A stretch of 64,000 nt of DNA from CAZFHA01 sp964518595. Its GTDB lineage: Bacteria; Bacillota; Clostridia; Saccharofermentanales; Saccharofermentanaceae. A program made the translations under genes and the position numbers. The DNA lies in the NCBI GenBank assembly GCA_964518595.1, contig CAZFHA010000012.1, positions 47,286 through 111,285 on the forward strand, given 5' to 3'. This document shows positions 46,221 to 54,377 of the stretch, piece by piece; within the stretch, counting starts at the first letter, position 1, and each line of letters opens with the position of its first letter. The notes under the pieces were generated by a model. The model searched no databases, was not told where the DNA came from, and was given only the letters and a program-made list of their open reading frames with translations.

Positions 46221-47102
46221 TTAGCGATAGTAGTGCATGAACAACTCTTCTAAATCAGGTTCATCAATGGTTACGTTCTCTAAATCTATCTTAGCTAGGC
46301 TGGAAATGAGTTGATTAATATCGCCTCTGAAGAGGAAATGTGTTTGCTTTTTATCTTGGGTTAGGGCTGTAATTCCGGGGAATGTAAAAGGAGTCACCTC
46401 TGCTATTTCCTTACTTGTCACCATGACTTTCTTGTAAGAAGTCTCTCTTAAAACACTGATCTTCTCGATTTTAATGATTGTACCTTCTTTAATGATAGCT
46501 ACCCGGTCACAAATATTTTGCACTTCACTTAGAATATGCGACGAGAAAAGTATGGTAGCTCCGCGCTGGTTTTCAGTTTTGATAAGTTCGAAGAACTTGG
46601 CCTGCATCAAGGGGTCGAGTCCGCCGGTAGGTTCATCCAGTATAATTAGTTTTGGTTCATGAAGAAGACCTTGGATGATACCCACTTTTTTACGATTACC
46701 ATAGGATAAATCGTCAATCTTTTTTCGTAAATCCAGATCCAAATATTCTGCCAACTCCTTTATCCTCTGACTACAATCTTTTTTATAGAAACTGGCTGAA
46801 TAGTGTAATAAGTCGATTACGCGCATCTTCTCATAGTAAAAAACTTCCGAAGGTAAATAACCCACCTCCATCAGTATTTCCCGGCGATTTTTAATAATAT
46901 CTAGACCAAATATTTTGGCCTCGCCGGAAGTCTTAAATATAAGTGAAAGCAGTGTTCGAATCGTGGTAGACTTTCCGGCTCCATTGGGGCCGATAAAACC
47001 AAAAATTTCGCCCTCTTCTATTTGAAGATTCACATTTTCGATACCTCGGTTTTGACCATAATACTTGGTTAGATTTTTTGTTTCAATTACGGGACTACTC
47101 AT
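46221..47102 (-). CDS. ABC exporter ATPase (BcrA-like)
   Basis: 293 residues. Walker A GPNGAGKSTT is at about 38-47, the signature LSYGNRKKVGI follows, then Walker B LIILDEPTGGLDP and the switch His in LFSSHILSEV. The C-terminal 70 residues are an accessory domain as in BcrA-type exporters. It energises the two downstream permeases. Its start overlaps the TetR stop by 8 bases. Confidence 0.93.
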   Translation of the reverse strand: MSSPVIETKNLTKYYGQNRGIENVNLQIEEGEIFGFIGPNGAGKSTTIRTLLSLIFKTSGEAKIFGLDIIKNRREILMEVGYLPSEVFYYEKMRVIDLLHYSASFYKKDCSQRIKELAEYLDLDLRKKIDDLSYGNRKKVGIIQGLLHEPKLIILDEPTGGLDPLMQAKFFELIKTENQRGATILFSSHILSEVQNICDRVAIIKEGTIIKIEKISVLRETSYKKVMVTSKEIAEVTPFTFPGITALTQDKKQTHFLFRGDINQLISSLAKIDLENVTIDEPDLEELFMHYYR

Positions 47103-47727
47103 AACTTTCCTCCTTGTAAAATGCCCTTCTTAATAAATCTAAATACTCTATGCTGTGATTGACGGCTGTCAAATAGTCGAAGCCTTCGGGTGCAGTCTGA
47201 TATAGCAGCAAAAATTTTTTAGAAATACCGTCTAAACTCCACATAACTATTTCCAGAGCTTTAGTAGGATCAATTGAGTCGCGAAAGGGGGCAGGATCAA
47301 AGGCTGCCAGAATTTTTTCTGATAGCTGCTGCCGTAGCTCATCCTGAATGCCCTTGAACTTATTGGTAGCAATAAGTGAAGTGTCTAAGGCTGCTTGCTC
47401 AAAAAATGCAAAAACTTCAGGAAACTGATAAATGAGCTCGAGCTTTAGCTTAGTCATTTCAATGATCCGAGCAAAGATATCTGGGGCCGGACTTTGCAGT
47501 TTATAATAAAACTGTTTCAGCAGCAGATTGGTACAGTAGTCAAACACACTTTCGTAAAGTTGTTGCTTATTTTCAAAGTAATGAAAAAGTAGCCCTTTAG
47601 AGGTTTTTGCCGCTTTAATTATTTGATTAGTGGACGCTCTCTCATAGCCCTTGAGGGCAAATTCTCCCATAGCGGAAAGGAGAATTCGTTCTTGGGGAAG
47701 AGAGGTAAGTGGATCAATTTTACTCAA
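47095..47727 (-). CDS. TetR-family repressor of the adjacent ABC exporter
   Basis: 210 residues from TTG 47727, which has AAAGGAG eight bases upstream; the frame stays open further upstream (to 47799), but that would run over the promoter and operator. The N-terminal helix-turn-helix is clear (ERILLSAMGEFALKGYERAS, TNQIIKAAKTSKGLLFHYF). The ligand domain is variable, as expected. It is the first gene of the exporter operon, and a 15-base inverted repeat lies between its promoter and start. Confidence 0.9.
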   Translation of the reverse strand: MSKIDPLTSLPQERILLSAMGEFALKGYERASTNQIIKAAKTSKGLLFHYFENKQQLYESVFDYCTNLLLKQFYYKLQSPAPDIFARIIEMTKLKLELIYQFPEVFAFFEQAALDTSLIATNKFKGIQDELRQQLSEKILAAFDPAPFRDSIDPTKALEIVMWSLDGISKKFLLLYQTAPEGFDYLTAVNHSIEYLDLLRRAFYKEESYE

Positions 47728-47749
47728 TACAATAACTCCTTTCCAACAC

Positions 47750-47764
47750 TGACCATTACGGTCA
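47750..47764 (-). promoter_or_regulatory. Probable TetR operator
   Basis: TGACC-ATTAC-GGTCA is a 15-base inverted repeat with perfect five-base arms. It lies six bases downstream of the -10 box, over the predicted transcription start, so binding should block transcription. Confidence 0.65.
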
Positions 47765-47770
47765 ATTTCG

Positions 47771-47799
47771 TTTATACACCTATTCAAAATAGAAGTCAA
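47771..47799 (-). promoter_or_regulatory. Promoter of the TetR-ABC exporter operon
   Basis: On the minus strand TTGACT (47799-47794), 17 bases, TATAAA (47776-47771). A near-consensus match. Confidence 0.75.
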
Positions 47800-47813
47800 G
47801 TTATAGATGTATA

Positions 47814-47841
47814 TTGACGCCTAGCTTTTTCGTGGTAGTCT
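47814..47841 (+). promoter_or_regulatory. Possible promoter of the GH4 gene
   Basis: TTGACG (47814-47819), 16 bases, TAGTCT (47836-47841). The -10 is poor, so the call is tentative. It is divergent from the TetR promoter, and the two -35 regions are 14 bases apart. Confidence 0.35.
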
Positions 47842-47885
47842 GGAAACAGAATAGAAATAGCTTACTGATTTTGGAGGGTGTTTTT

Positions 47886-49349
47886 ATGAGTTTTAAGGTC
47901 ACATTTATTGGCGCAGGTAGTCTGATTTTTACTCGAACCCTATTCACAGATTTATTATCAGTTCCAGCTTTCCGTAATATAGAAATATCTTTTACCGATA
48001 GTAACCAAGAGAATTTGGATCGGGTGACAACACTTTGTCAGCGCGATCTGGAAAATAATGGCATTACTACCAAGATTCAGTCAACTACAGATCGAAGAGA
48101 GGCATTTAAGGGAGCACGCTATATCATTAATTGCGTTCGAATTGGTGGTGTGGAAGCTTTTGCTACCGATATTGATATTCCGCTACAGTATGGTATTGAC
48201 CAGTGCGTAGGAGATACACTGTGCATTGGTGGAATTATGTATGGGCAGCGAGTGATACCGGCCTTATTAGATTTTTGTAAAGATATTCGTGAAGTGGCTG
48301 AACCAGATGCCTTACTTCTAAACTATTCTAATCCTAATGCAATGGCTACCTGGGCGGCCATAAAATATGGGCAGGTCCGTACCCTTGGTCTGTGCCACGG
48401 CGAAATTCATGGTGAAATTCAGATTGCCGAAGCTTTAGGAATCCCAAGAGAAGAGCTAGATTTTGTCTGCGCAGGTATTAATCATCAGACATGGTACATT
48501 TCAGTTAAGCACCAAGGCAAAGATATGATACCTGAGCTTTTGACATCATTTCTGGCTCATCCGCGCTTTAGTCAACAAGAAAAGGTCAGAATTGATATTC
48601 TTAAGCGGTTTGGTTACTATTCCACCGAATCTAATGGGCATCTTTCCGAATACCTTGCTTGGTACCGGAAACGTCCAGAGGAGATTAGCCAATGGATTGA
48701 TAACTCCGATTGGATTCATGGAGAGACCGGCGGTTATCTTCGAGTGACCAAAGAGGGGAGAAACTGGTTTATGACCGATTTCCCCAAGATTCTAGCCGAA
48801 CCCTCTCCTTTATATGATGGTAGTAGAAGAAGCCGAGAACATGCTTCTTATATAATCGAAGCCTTAGAGACCGGAAAGGTTTACCGTGGACATTTTAACG
48901 TGAAAAATAACCACACCATTACGAATCTTTCTCCGGAAGCTATTGTTGAAGTGCCTTGCTATGTGGATCGAAATGGAATTGCAGTGCCATCTTTAGGCGA
49001 TTTGCCTTTGGGCTGTGCTGCAGTATGTTCCCAATCGATCTGGGTTCAGGCTTTAGCCGTTGAAGCTGCCGTGTGGGGTAATGACCAACTTTTGAAGCAA
49101 GCCGCTTTACTCGATCCGTTAACAGGCGCCGTATTAAATCCGCCTGAAGTCTGGCAATTAGTAGAGGACATGCTGGTGGCGCAAGAAAAGTGGCTCCCAC
49201 AGTACAAATTAGCTATACAAGAAGCGAAAGCACGATCCGATGAGGGACGTTTACCTACACGCTCAGGATATCAAGGGGCGGCACGCCAGCGTGAAAAGAC
49301 TCCGGAGGAAGTCTCCCAAGAAAGAGAGCAAAGGGTCTTGACTGTCTAA
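47886..49349 (+). CDS. Family 4 glycoside hydrolase (alpha-glucuronidase/galacturonidase/galactosidase type)
   Basis: 487 residues from ATG 47886, which has TGGAGGGTG upstream; the longer open frame from 47814 would cover the promoter. The N-terminal Rossmann fold has FIGAGSLIFTRTL (NAD-binding), and GH4 signatures are NYSNPNAMATW, CHGE at 170-173 and GINHQTWY. GH4 enzymes use NAD+ and a divalent metal bound by the Cys/His/Asn set. From memory of the family, CHSV marks alpha-galactosidases, CHEV alpha-galacturonidases and CHGx alpha-glucuronidases, so an acidic-sugar substrate is favoured. It is followed by a rhamnose mutarotase, which suggests breakdown of a rhamnose- and uronic-acid-containing glycan such as rhamnogalacturonan (inference). 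No signal peptide; the substrate must be imported. Confidence 0.88.
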   Translation: MSFKVTFIGAGSLIFTRTLFTDLLSVPAFRNIEISFTDSNQENLDRVTTLCQRDLENNGITTKIQSTTDRREAFKGARYIINCVRIGGVEAFATDIDIPLQYGIDQCVGDTLCIGGIMYGQRVIPALLDFCKDIREVAEPDALLLNYSNPNAMATWAAIKYGQVRTLGLCHGEIHGEIQIAEALGIPREELDFVCAGINHQTWYISVKHQGKDMIPELLTSFLAHPRFSQQEKVRIDILKRFGYYSTESNGHLSEYLAWYRKRPEEISQWIDNSDWIHGETGGYLRVTKEGRNWFMTDFPKILAEPSPLYDGSRRSREHASYIIEALETGKVYRGHFNVKNNHTITNLSPEAIVEVPCYVDRNGIAVPSLGDLPLGCAAVCSQSIWVQALAVEAAVWGNDQLLKQAALLDPLTGAVLNPPEVWQLVEDMLVAQEKWLPQYKLAIQEAKARSDEGRLPTRSGYQGAARQREKTPEEVSQEREQRVLTV

Positions 49350-49402
49350 TAAGCCGATTACAGCAGGGCAACATATAAAATAAATCTTACTAGGAGGACA
49401 AT

Positions 49403-49714
49403 ATGATTAGTGGTTTTAAAATGAAGGTATATCCAGGTATGGCTGAGGAATACAAGCGGCGACATGATAATCTTTGGCCAGAAATGAAAGAGCTGATTCA
49501 TGAGTATGGAGGGAAGAATTACTCAATCTTTCTGGATGAAGAGACCTTAACCCTTTTTGCCTATGTTGAAATTACTGATCCCGAGAAGTGGTCTCAGATT
49601 GGTCAAACGGCTATTAATCGTAAATGGTGGGATTACATGGCTGATATTATGGAGACCAATAATGATAACAGCCCGGTGGCAATTCCTCTGCCCATGGTCT
49701 TTCATCTTTCCTAA
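49403..49714 (+). CDS. rhaM: L-rhamnose mutarotase
   Basis: 103 residues, the exact family length. KVYPGMAEEYKRRHDNLWPEM at the start (with the catalytic His in RRHDNLWPE), IFLDEETLTLFAYVE and KWWDYMADIMETNNDNSPV are diagnostic for RhaM (DUF718). It interconverts alpha and beta L-rhamnose. ATG 49403 has AGGAGG at ideal spacing. It is 53 bases after the GH4 gene, apparently in the same transcript. No other rhamnose catabolic gene is present in the window. Confidence 0.94.
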   Translation: MISGFKMKVYPGMAEEYKRRHDNLWPEMKELIHEYGGKNYSIFLDEETLTLFAYVEITDPEKWSQIGQTAINRKWWDYMADIMETNNDNSPVAIPLPMVFHLS

Positions 49715-49751
49715 CTTTGAATACAATGTTAATAAATTGTGAATTAAGTCT

Positions 49752-49783
49752 ACACCTTTTGCAATCTGCCCTGCAAAAGGTGT
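49752..49783. terminator. Perfect hairpin after rhaM
   Basis: ACACCTTTTGCA and TGCAAAAGGTGT pair over 12 bases with an eight-base loop, 37 bases after the rhaM stop. The T tail is interrupted (ATTCTATT), so termination is likely but not certain. Confidence 0.65.
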
Positions 49784-49872
49784 ATTCTATTATAAACGAT
49801 ATAAAGAAATTGTAATTATTGTAAACAATCCTTAAATAATATAGTTTTGCTATATCACAAAGGATTCTTGTG

Positions 49873-49881
49873 TGGTATAGT
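49873..49881 (+). promoter_or_regulatory. Possible extended -10 promoter of the beta-helix surface gene
   Basis: TGG followed by TATAGT. No -35 match at the usual distance; the extended TGn supports it weakly. It lies 84 bases before the ATG at 49965. The rest of this 250-base gap holds only the hairpin above and AT-rich sequence. Confidence 0.35.
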
Positions 49882-49964
49882 ATTGTTAACGCTTGAATTT
49901 ATAAACGCATTTGATTCGCAATTTTATTTTGCTATGTAATTTTTAATCCAAAACAGGAGGACCT

Positions 49965-52337
49965 ATGTTGAAGAAGTTAAAAAAATCTTATCTTTTCTTT
50001 TTCTCTGCACTGCTTAGCTTAGCCTTGGTTAGTCAACTCTTGCTTCACCCAATGGTTGGTGCAACAGGTGATACAGCAGCCAATAACCCTATAACTTCTG
50101 AAGAGACAGCTTCGTCTGAGGAAAATGTTGATCCTTCTGAAGTTATAAATGAAACTTTACCTACGGAAACTGATATAGAGACCGAGCCAGTGGCTGATCC
50201 GGACAGCGAAACGGTTGTGGAGGAGCAAGAGCCTTCCGAAATTACTGAGGAGCAATCCACGGAGACCCTTGCTTCAGAGACAGAAGCTTCTACCAGTGAG
50301 TCTACTGTAGCAGAGAATGAATTACCTTACTCTGAAGAAGCTTTAGCGGTAGTAGAGAGTGTTCAACAAGACTTCTTTGCTATGATGGCTGCAGCCATGA
50401 TGATTGAGCCAGCCAGCTTCGCTTCTGGTGATAGTATTGCCAATGCAGTTGATCTAAAGGCTGCAATTGAAGCAGCGACAACAGACTCGGTATTTTATCT
50501 CGAAGCCGGTATTTTTGATTTCGTCATGGACGGAACTACGAGTCCGCAGATTGTCAATAATAATGGGGTTAAGATTACACTTATCGGAGCGCAAGACGCA
50601 GAAGGGAAACCGGCTACATTCTTTACTATGGCAGCTGATGTACCTGGAAGCAACCGCTTCCTCCGCTTACCAAGTGGAACACTAGAAGTTTCTAACATTT
50701 CTTTTACCGGTACCCCTGGCGTAAATGGTGGTATCACTGCCCAAAACGTTGTGGCACAGAACACTATCTTTACCAATAATTTTAACAATGGTGACCAAAG
50801 TGTATCTGGTGGCGGAGCTATCCGTGCTTCACGTGACTTGTGGGTAGAGAACTCTACTTTTATTAAAAACAGTGCCGGAGCGGCAGCTGATGGTGGTGCC
50901 ATCTCTGTAGAATACGGCGGAAACTTTTACGTTAATAACTCAGTCTTTGACCAAAATGAGCGTGGTAGCAATCAGAACCAGTATGGTGGAGCCATTAGCA
51001 TTAAGCAGCCCGGTGTGGCCGGTACAACCATTACCATTACCAATTCGTCCTTTACCAATAATATTAATCGCTCCGGTGGTAGTTGGGGAAGAGGCGGTGC
51101 CATCCACATTCTAGCAAATGATAAAATTACTAACATCAAGATTGACAACGTACTGTTCAAAGGAAACTCGAATCCCTTAAATAATGGTGGTGCTTTGGCC
51201 TTCATGGCTGTTGCAGCAAACACTTCAGTTCGAGTAACAAATTCAACCTTCTTAAGTAACAGTGCCTCAAAATACGGTGGAGCTGTTTACATGGAAAACT
51301 GTGTCAGTGATGATTTTATTATCGCCAACAGTACTTTCATGGATAATACATCTTCTTACTTTATCAATGCTGGTAAAACCTTAGGTGCATATAGCTCCAA
51401 AGTAAAGCTTGATTCTGTAACAATAATTGGTAGCACCACGAACAATAGTTCAGATATGACTATCTCTACACCGGGAACTAATTCAAAAGTTACGATTACC
51501 CATTCACTTTTAAGCAATGTCAACGTATTCGCAACAGCAACCATCGTTTATAGCGGAACAAACCTTGCCAGAACCAGCTCAGCTGATCCGGTCTTAAACA
51601 AGGAAGACATATTTTCAGCTTATACAGTAGACACTCTTGTAGCCGTTAACTCCCATAACTATGTGGCACCGATTTTGCCTGAGGGTCCGGCATATGAAGC
51701 GATTACAGAGGCAAGAAGCTTTCCGGTAGCTCAAAATGGTCTGGAGCGCAAATCTCCTGCCAGTGATGCCGGCGGATACGAAGCACCGGTTCCGATTGTT
51801 TACTACCAAGTGAACTTTTACGATCAAGGAAATTTATATTTTGAAGAAACCGTTGAAGAGGGAACAAAGGCATACGCACCGGTTATGCCTCGGATGGAAG
51901 GATACACTTTCATTGGTTGGTCTCGGACTGCTTCTGCCCAAGATTTATGGGACTTTGATGCAACGGATATAACTGAGAATGTAGACTTATATGCTGTGTG
52001 GGAAGAGATTATTATTCCTACCACTGTACCTACTACTGAGCCAACTACTACAGAAGAGACTACAGTTCCAAGCAGCTCGGAAACTACTACCGATACCTCG
52101 GCAACAGAGGAAACAACCAGTGCCACTTCCAGTGGCGAGGTTAAAGGTGAAACAAGACCCACAACGGCAGAAACCTCTGCAGACAGTGAAGTTTTGGGAA
52201 CCAATAGAGAATTAACTAAGACGGGTGAAGTTTCAAATATTATCTTATCTACTTTGGCCATTGTCTTAGCAGGAGCCGCTGCAGCTATCATTATTGTAGT
52301 GGTGCAAAAGAAACGTAAGGCTGAAAAACAAGATTAA
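49965..52337 (+). CDS. Secreted beta-helix surface protein with InlB repeat and degenerate LPXTG-type signal
   Basis: 790 residues. A signal peptide (basic MLKKLKKS, hydrophobic to about 28, cleavage near VGA-TGD), an acidic Thr/Glu/Ser-rich spacer (about 35-115), then a parallel beta-helix region (about 150-560) with many Gly-Gly-Ala-Ile/Val turns (GGGAIRASRD, GGAISVEY, GGAISIKQ, GGAIHILAND, GGALAFMA, GGAVYMEN). An InlB-type B repeat follows at about 612-680 (YFEETVEEGTKAYAP, GYTFIGWSRT, ENVDLYAVW). A Thr/Ser-rich stalk leads to LTKTG (750-754), a hydrophobic segment (about 757-778) and the basic tail KKRKAEKQD. The architecture is that of sortase-anchored adhesins, but Pro of LPXTG is replaced by Thr. 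AGGAGG precedes ATG 49965. Confidence 0.9.
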   Translation: MLKKLKKSYLFFFSALLSLALVSQLLLHPMVGATGDTAANNPITSEETASSEENVDPSEVINETLPTETDIETEPVADPDSETVVEEQEPSEITEEQSTETLASETEASTSESTVAENELPYSEEALAVVESVQQDFFAMMAAAMMIEPASFASGDSIANAVDLKAAIEAATTDSVFYLEAGIFDFVMDGTTSPQIVNNNGVKITLIGAQDAEGKPATFFTMAADVPGSNRFLRLPSGTLEVSNISFTGTPGVNGGITAQNVVAQNTIFTNNFNNGDQSVSGGGAIRASRDLWVENSTFIKNSAGAAADGGAISVEYGGNFYVNNSVFDQNERGSNQNQYGGAISIKQPGVAGTTITITNSSFTNNINRSGGSWGRGGAIHILANDKITNIKIDNVLFKGNSNPLNNGGALAFMAVAANTSVRVTNSTFLSNSASKYGGAVYMENCVSDDFIIANSTFMDNTSSYFINAGKTLGAYSSKVKLDSVTIIGSTTNNSSDMTISTPGTNSKVTITHSLLSNVNVFATATIVYSGTNLARTSSADPVLNKEDIFSAYTVDTLVAVNSHNYVAPILPEGPAYEAITEARSFPVAQNGLERKSPASDAGGYEAPVPIVYYQVNFYDQGNLYFEETVEEGTKAYAPVMPRMEGYTFIGWSRTASAQDLWDFDATDITENVDLYAVWEEIIIPTTVPTTEPTTTEETTVPSSSETTTDTSATEETTSATSSGEVKGETRPTTAETSADSEVLGTNRELTKTGEVSNIILSTLAIVLAGAAAAIIIVVVQKKRKAEKQD

Positions 52338-52365
52338 TAAGTAGACTTATCATCTAAAAAAACAG

Positions 52366-52398
52366 GCCGCCTCCAGAGGATATCTAGGGGCGGCTTTT
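52366..52398 (+). terminator. Terminator of the beta-helix surface gene
   Basis: GCCGCC and GGCGGC flank a 17-base loop with further partial pairing, followed by TTTT. It begins 29 bases after the stop. Confidence 0.7.
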
Positions 52399-52469
52399 GT
52401 ATACCTAGGGGTATTTTATGAAATCAGCCAAATGTAGGCCAAGGACTCCTATGAGCCGATTGGCAATAG

Positions 52470-52565
52470 CTAATCTTTAAAAAACTTCAACATCAAATAA
52501 ATGCAGGAGAAGATTGCAAGAAGCGCAGCTGCGACCATTAGAAGCCATAAGTAAACTGTTAACAA
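52470..52565 (-). CDS. Possible 31-residue membrane peptide
   Basis: A short minus-strand frame with TTG start at 52565 (AGGTG seven bases upstream) encodes one strongly hydrophobic segment (YLWLLMVAAALLAIFSCIYL) and a basic end (KFFKD). The composition is that of a KdpF-like or other tiny membrane peptide, or a type I toxin-like peptide, but no antisense RNA or other partner is evident. It is the only coding candidate in the 486-base gap 52338-52823. Confidence 0.35.
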   Translation of the reverse strand: MLTVYLWLLMVAAALLAIFSCIYLMLKFFKD

Positions 52566-52593
52566 AATTCATCACCTGCTATGTCTGTCTGAC

Positions 52594-52618
52594 AGCCCTT
52601 TATCTAAATAAAGGGGCT
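52594..52618. terminator. Hairpin in the gap before the tocopherol-cyclase-like gene
   Basis: AGCCCTTTAT pairs with ATAAAGGGGCT with one bulged G. On the plus strand ATCCTTTTCATCTTT follows. It could terminate read-through from the left, or be the leader of the small minus-strand frame. Confidence 0.45.
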
Positions 52619-52750
52619 ATCCTTTTCATCTTTAGGGACGTGACTATAAATTGTTTATACAATATATGTCATATTTAGTCAAGAATTTTCGAAAAGTGAC
52701 TAAAAATACTAAAAACAGAAGTGCTGGAGAGGTGGGTAAGAGGAAAATAT

Positions 52751-52779
52751 TTGTTCTTTTCTCTATTAATACCTATAAT
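52751..52779 (+). promoter_or_regulatory. Promoter of the tocopherol-cyclase-like gene
   Basis: TTGTTC (52751-52756), 17 bases, TATAAT (52774-52779), 45 bases before the ATG. Confidence 0.6.
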
Positions 52780-52823
52780 AGTCTTAGGATTAAATACTCG
52801 TTAATACGCTTTGTGGAGGAAAT

Positions 52824-53651
52824 ATGGCGAAAGAATACTTCGAAGGCTGGTACTACAAGCAACAAAACGATAATTATACCATCGCTTTTATTCCCGGAAG
52901 GTCTTCAGACAATGCTTTCATTCAAATAATCACAGATCAAAAGTCTGCTGTAATTCCCTTTTCCTTAGATCAGTTTTCTCAAGCCAGTGGCGTTACTATT
53001 GGCGAAAATTCTTTTTCCTATGAAGGTATAAAGATTAAGGTTGATTCACCGGAAATCAAGGTAGAAGGAGAACTTCGCTTTAGTAATATGGTGACATTTC
53101 ATGGTGACATTATGGGGCCCTTTCGTTTCCTACCCATGGAGTGCCGTCACAGTATTTTTAGCCTTCACCATCAGGTTGAGGGTGAGCTACTTGTAGATGG
53201 AGAGAAGATCTCTTTTAAGCAAGGCAGAGGCTATATTGAGGGTGACCGGGGACGCTCTTTTCCAGAAGAGTACTCGTGGATTCATGCAAACGACTTTGAT
53301 GATACTTGTTCTGTTGTCGCCTCTGCGGCTAAGATTCCTTTTGGGCTGGCTACATTCTGGGGTTGCCTTGCTGTTGTCTATTATCAGGGCAAAGAATATC
53401 GCTTGGCGACTTATAAAGGTGCTCGTATTATTAGCCGAACAAAAGATCAACTTATAATTCGGCAAGGCAAGTGGAAGCTGCAGGTGGACGTACCAAGCTT
53501 TCAAGGTCATCCCTTGGCTGCACCTGATAATGGAAAGATGCGGCGCATTATTCATGAGAGCCCAGCTTGCAAAGCCAAGCTTTGTTTTAGTATTGAAAAT
53601 CAGACGTTGTTCGACCTGTGGAGTCATTTAGCAAGCTATGAATATGTTTAG
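52824..53651 (+). CDS. Tocopherol-cyclase-like (lipocalin-type) protein
   Basis: 275 residues. It opens with EYFEGWYYKQQND, the hallmark beginning of the tocopherol cyclase-like family (PF14249 type), followed by beta-rich sequence and conserved blocks MGPFRFLPMECRHSIFSLHH, GRGYIEGDRGRSFPEEYSWIHAND and ATFWGCLAVVYYQGKEYRLATY. Relatives in Firmicutes have no known substrate; true tocopherol cyclase belongs to plants and cyanobacteria and is not implied. No signal peptide or membrane segment. GTGGAGG precedes ATG 52824. It has its own promoter and stands alone. Confidence 0.75.
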   Translation: MAKEYFEGWYYKQQNDNYTIAFIPGRSSDNAFIQIITDQKSAVIPFSLDQFSQASGVTIGENSFSYEGIKIKVDSPEIKVEGELRFSNMVTFHGDIMGPFRFLPMECRHSIFSLHHQVEGELLVDGEKISFKQGRGYIEGDRGRSFPEEYSWIHANDFDDTCSVVASAAKIPFGLATFWGCLAVVYYQGKEYRLATYKGARIISRTKDQLIIRQGKWKLQVDVPSFQGHPLAAPDNGKMRRIIHESPACKAKLCFSIENQTLFDLWSHLASYEYV

Positions 53652-53759
53652 ATTCTGTACTGTCTTTTTAAAGATATCTGTTTTATAATGAATATAAGGA
53701 TAAATTTTTATATCTGACGTATTTATTCATGTGATTAAAATAGTTTTGGAGGTATGGCT

Positions 53760-54239
53760 ATGACAACGAATTCATCATCGACGCCTATTACCAGCGAAGC
53801 AATCCACATTGAGGGTCTTCCTAATTATGCTGAGAATCAGAACATTTTTATTGCCTTGAATCAAGGAGATGGAAAGCTAATTTTTCGTGATAAAGCCGGT
53901 AGAGGTGCTGAAGTAGCATTAGACTTTAGCAAGCTGAACCGAGCTGAAATTGTTACGGAGGAACAACTACAGAAACGCAGCGTCTTAAAGCGCGCTGTAG
54001 TGGGTAAAATGCTCTTTGGTCAAAGAGGTGCCAGATTAGGTGCCCTTTCCGCCGCAGCCCCGAAAAAGGTACAGCAGAACTATTATATTATTACCTACAC
54101 CAGCAGTGGTGCTGCCAATAACATTGTACTGCAGATTATTGATAGAGATCGGAATTTTGCCCAGTTAAACAGTCTGCTTCAGACTATTATCAGTAGCTCG
54201 GGAGCAGGAGCACCTGCTGGCGGTACAGTAGAACTTTAA
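53760..54239 (+). CDS. Small protein of unknown function, possibly PH-like domain
   Basis: 159 residues from ATG 53760; the ATG at 53754 is too close to GGAGGT. A beta-rich N-terminal part (about 10-60: IHIEGLPNYAENQNIFIAL, KLIFRDKAG) is followed by a basic helix with KRAVVGKMLFGQRGARLGAL, a further strand pair (QQNYYIITYTSSGAANNIVLQIID) and a helix (NFAQLNSLLQTII), with a Gly/Ala tail. The strand-helix layout and the FGQRGA loop recall PH-like (bPH/DUF) proteins but I do not recognise a named family. No signal peptide. A TATAAT lies at 53684-53689 without a good -35. Confidence 0.7.
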   Translation: MTTNSSSTPITSEAIHIEGLPNYAENQNIFIALNQGDGKLIFRDKAGRGAEVALDFSKLNRAEIVTEEQLQKRSVLKRAVVGKMLFGQRGARLGALSAAAPKKVQQNYYIITYTSSGAANNIVLQIIDRDRNFAQLNSLLQTIISSSGAGAPAGGTVEL

Positions 54240-54277
54240 GTAGAGGGCGAAGACCTCAAAGATTTAGTTTCAAATGC

Positions 54278-54317
54278 AATCTCCCTCTGCCGAGCCGTGC
54301 TTCTGCAGGGGGAGATT
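54278..54317 (+). terminator. Terminator after the unknown small protein gene
   Basis: AATCTCCCTCTGC pairs with GCAGGGGGAGATT (one T-G), 39 bases past the stop. It lies between convergent genes and may act in both directions. Confidence 0.65.
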
Positions 54318-54377
54318 TATAATTTCACCTAAGGAGAGAGATGTACTATAAGGGTTGAAGCAAATAAAAGAGCATAT

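Noticed and set aside
47814..47885. N-terminal extension of the GH4 protein from an earlier start
   Set aside because: It would cover the probable promoter, and the Rossmann motif starts right after ATG 47886, which has a strong ribosome binding site.
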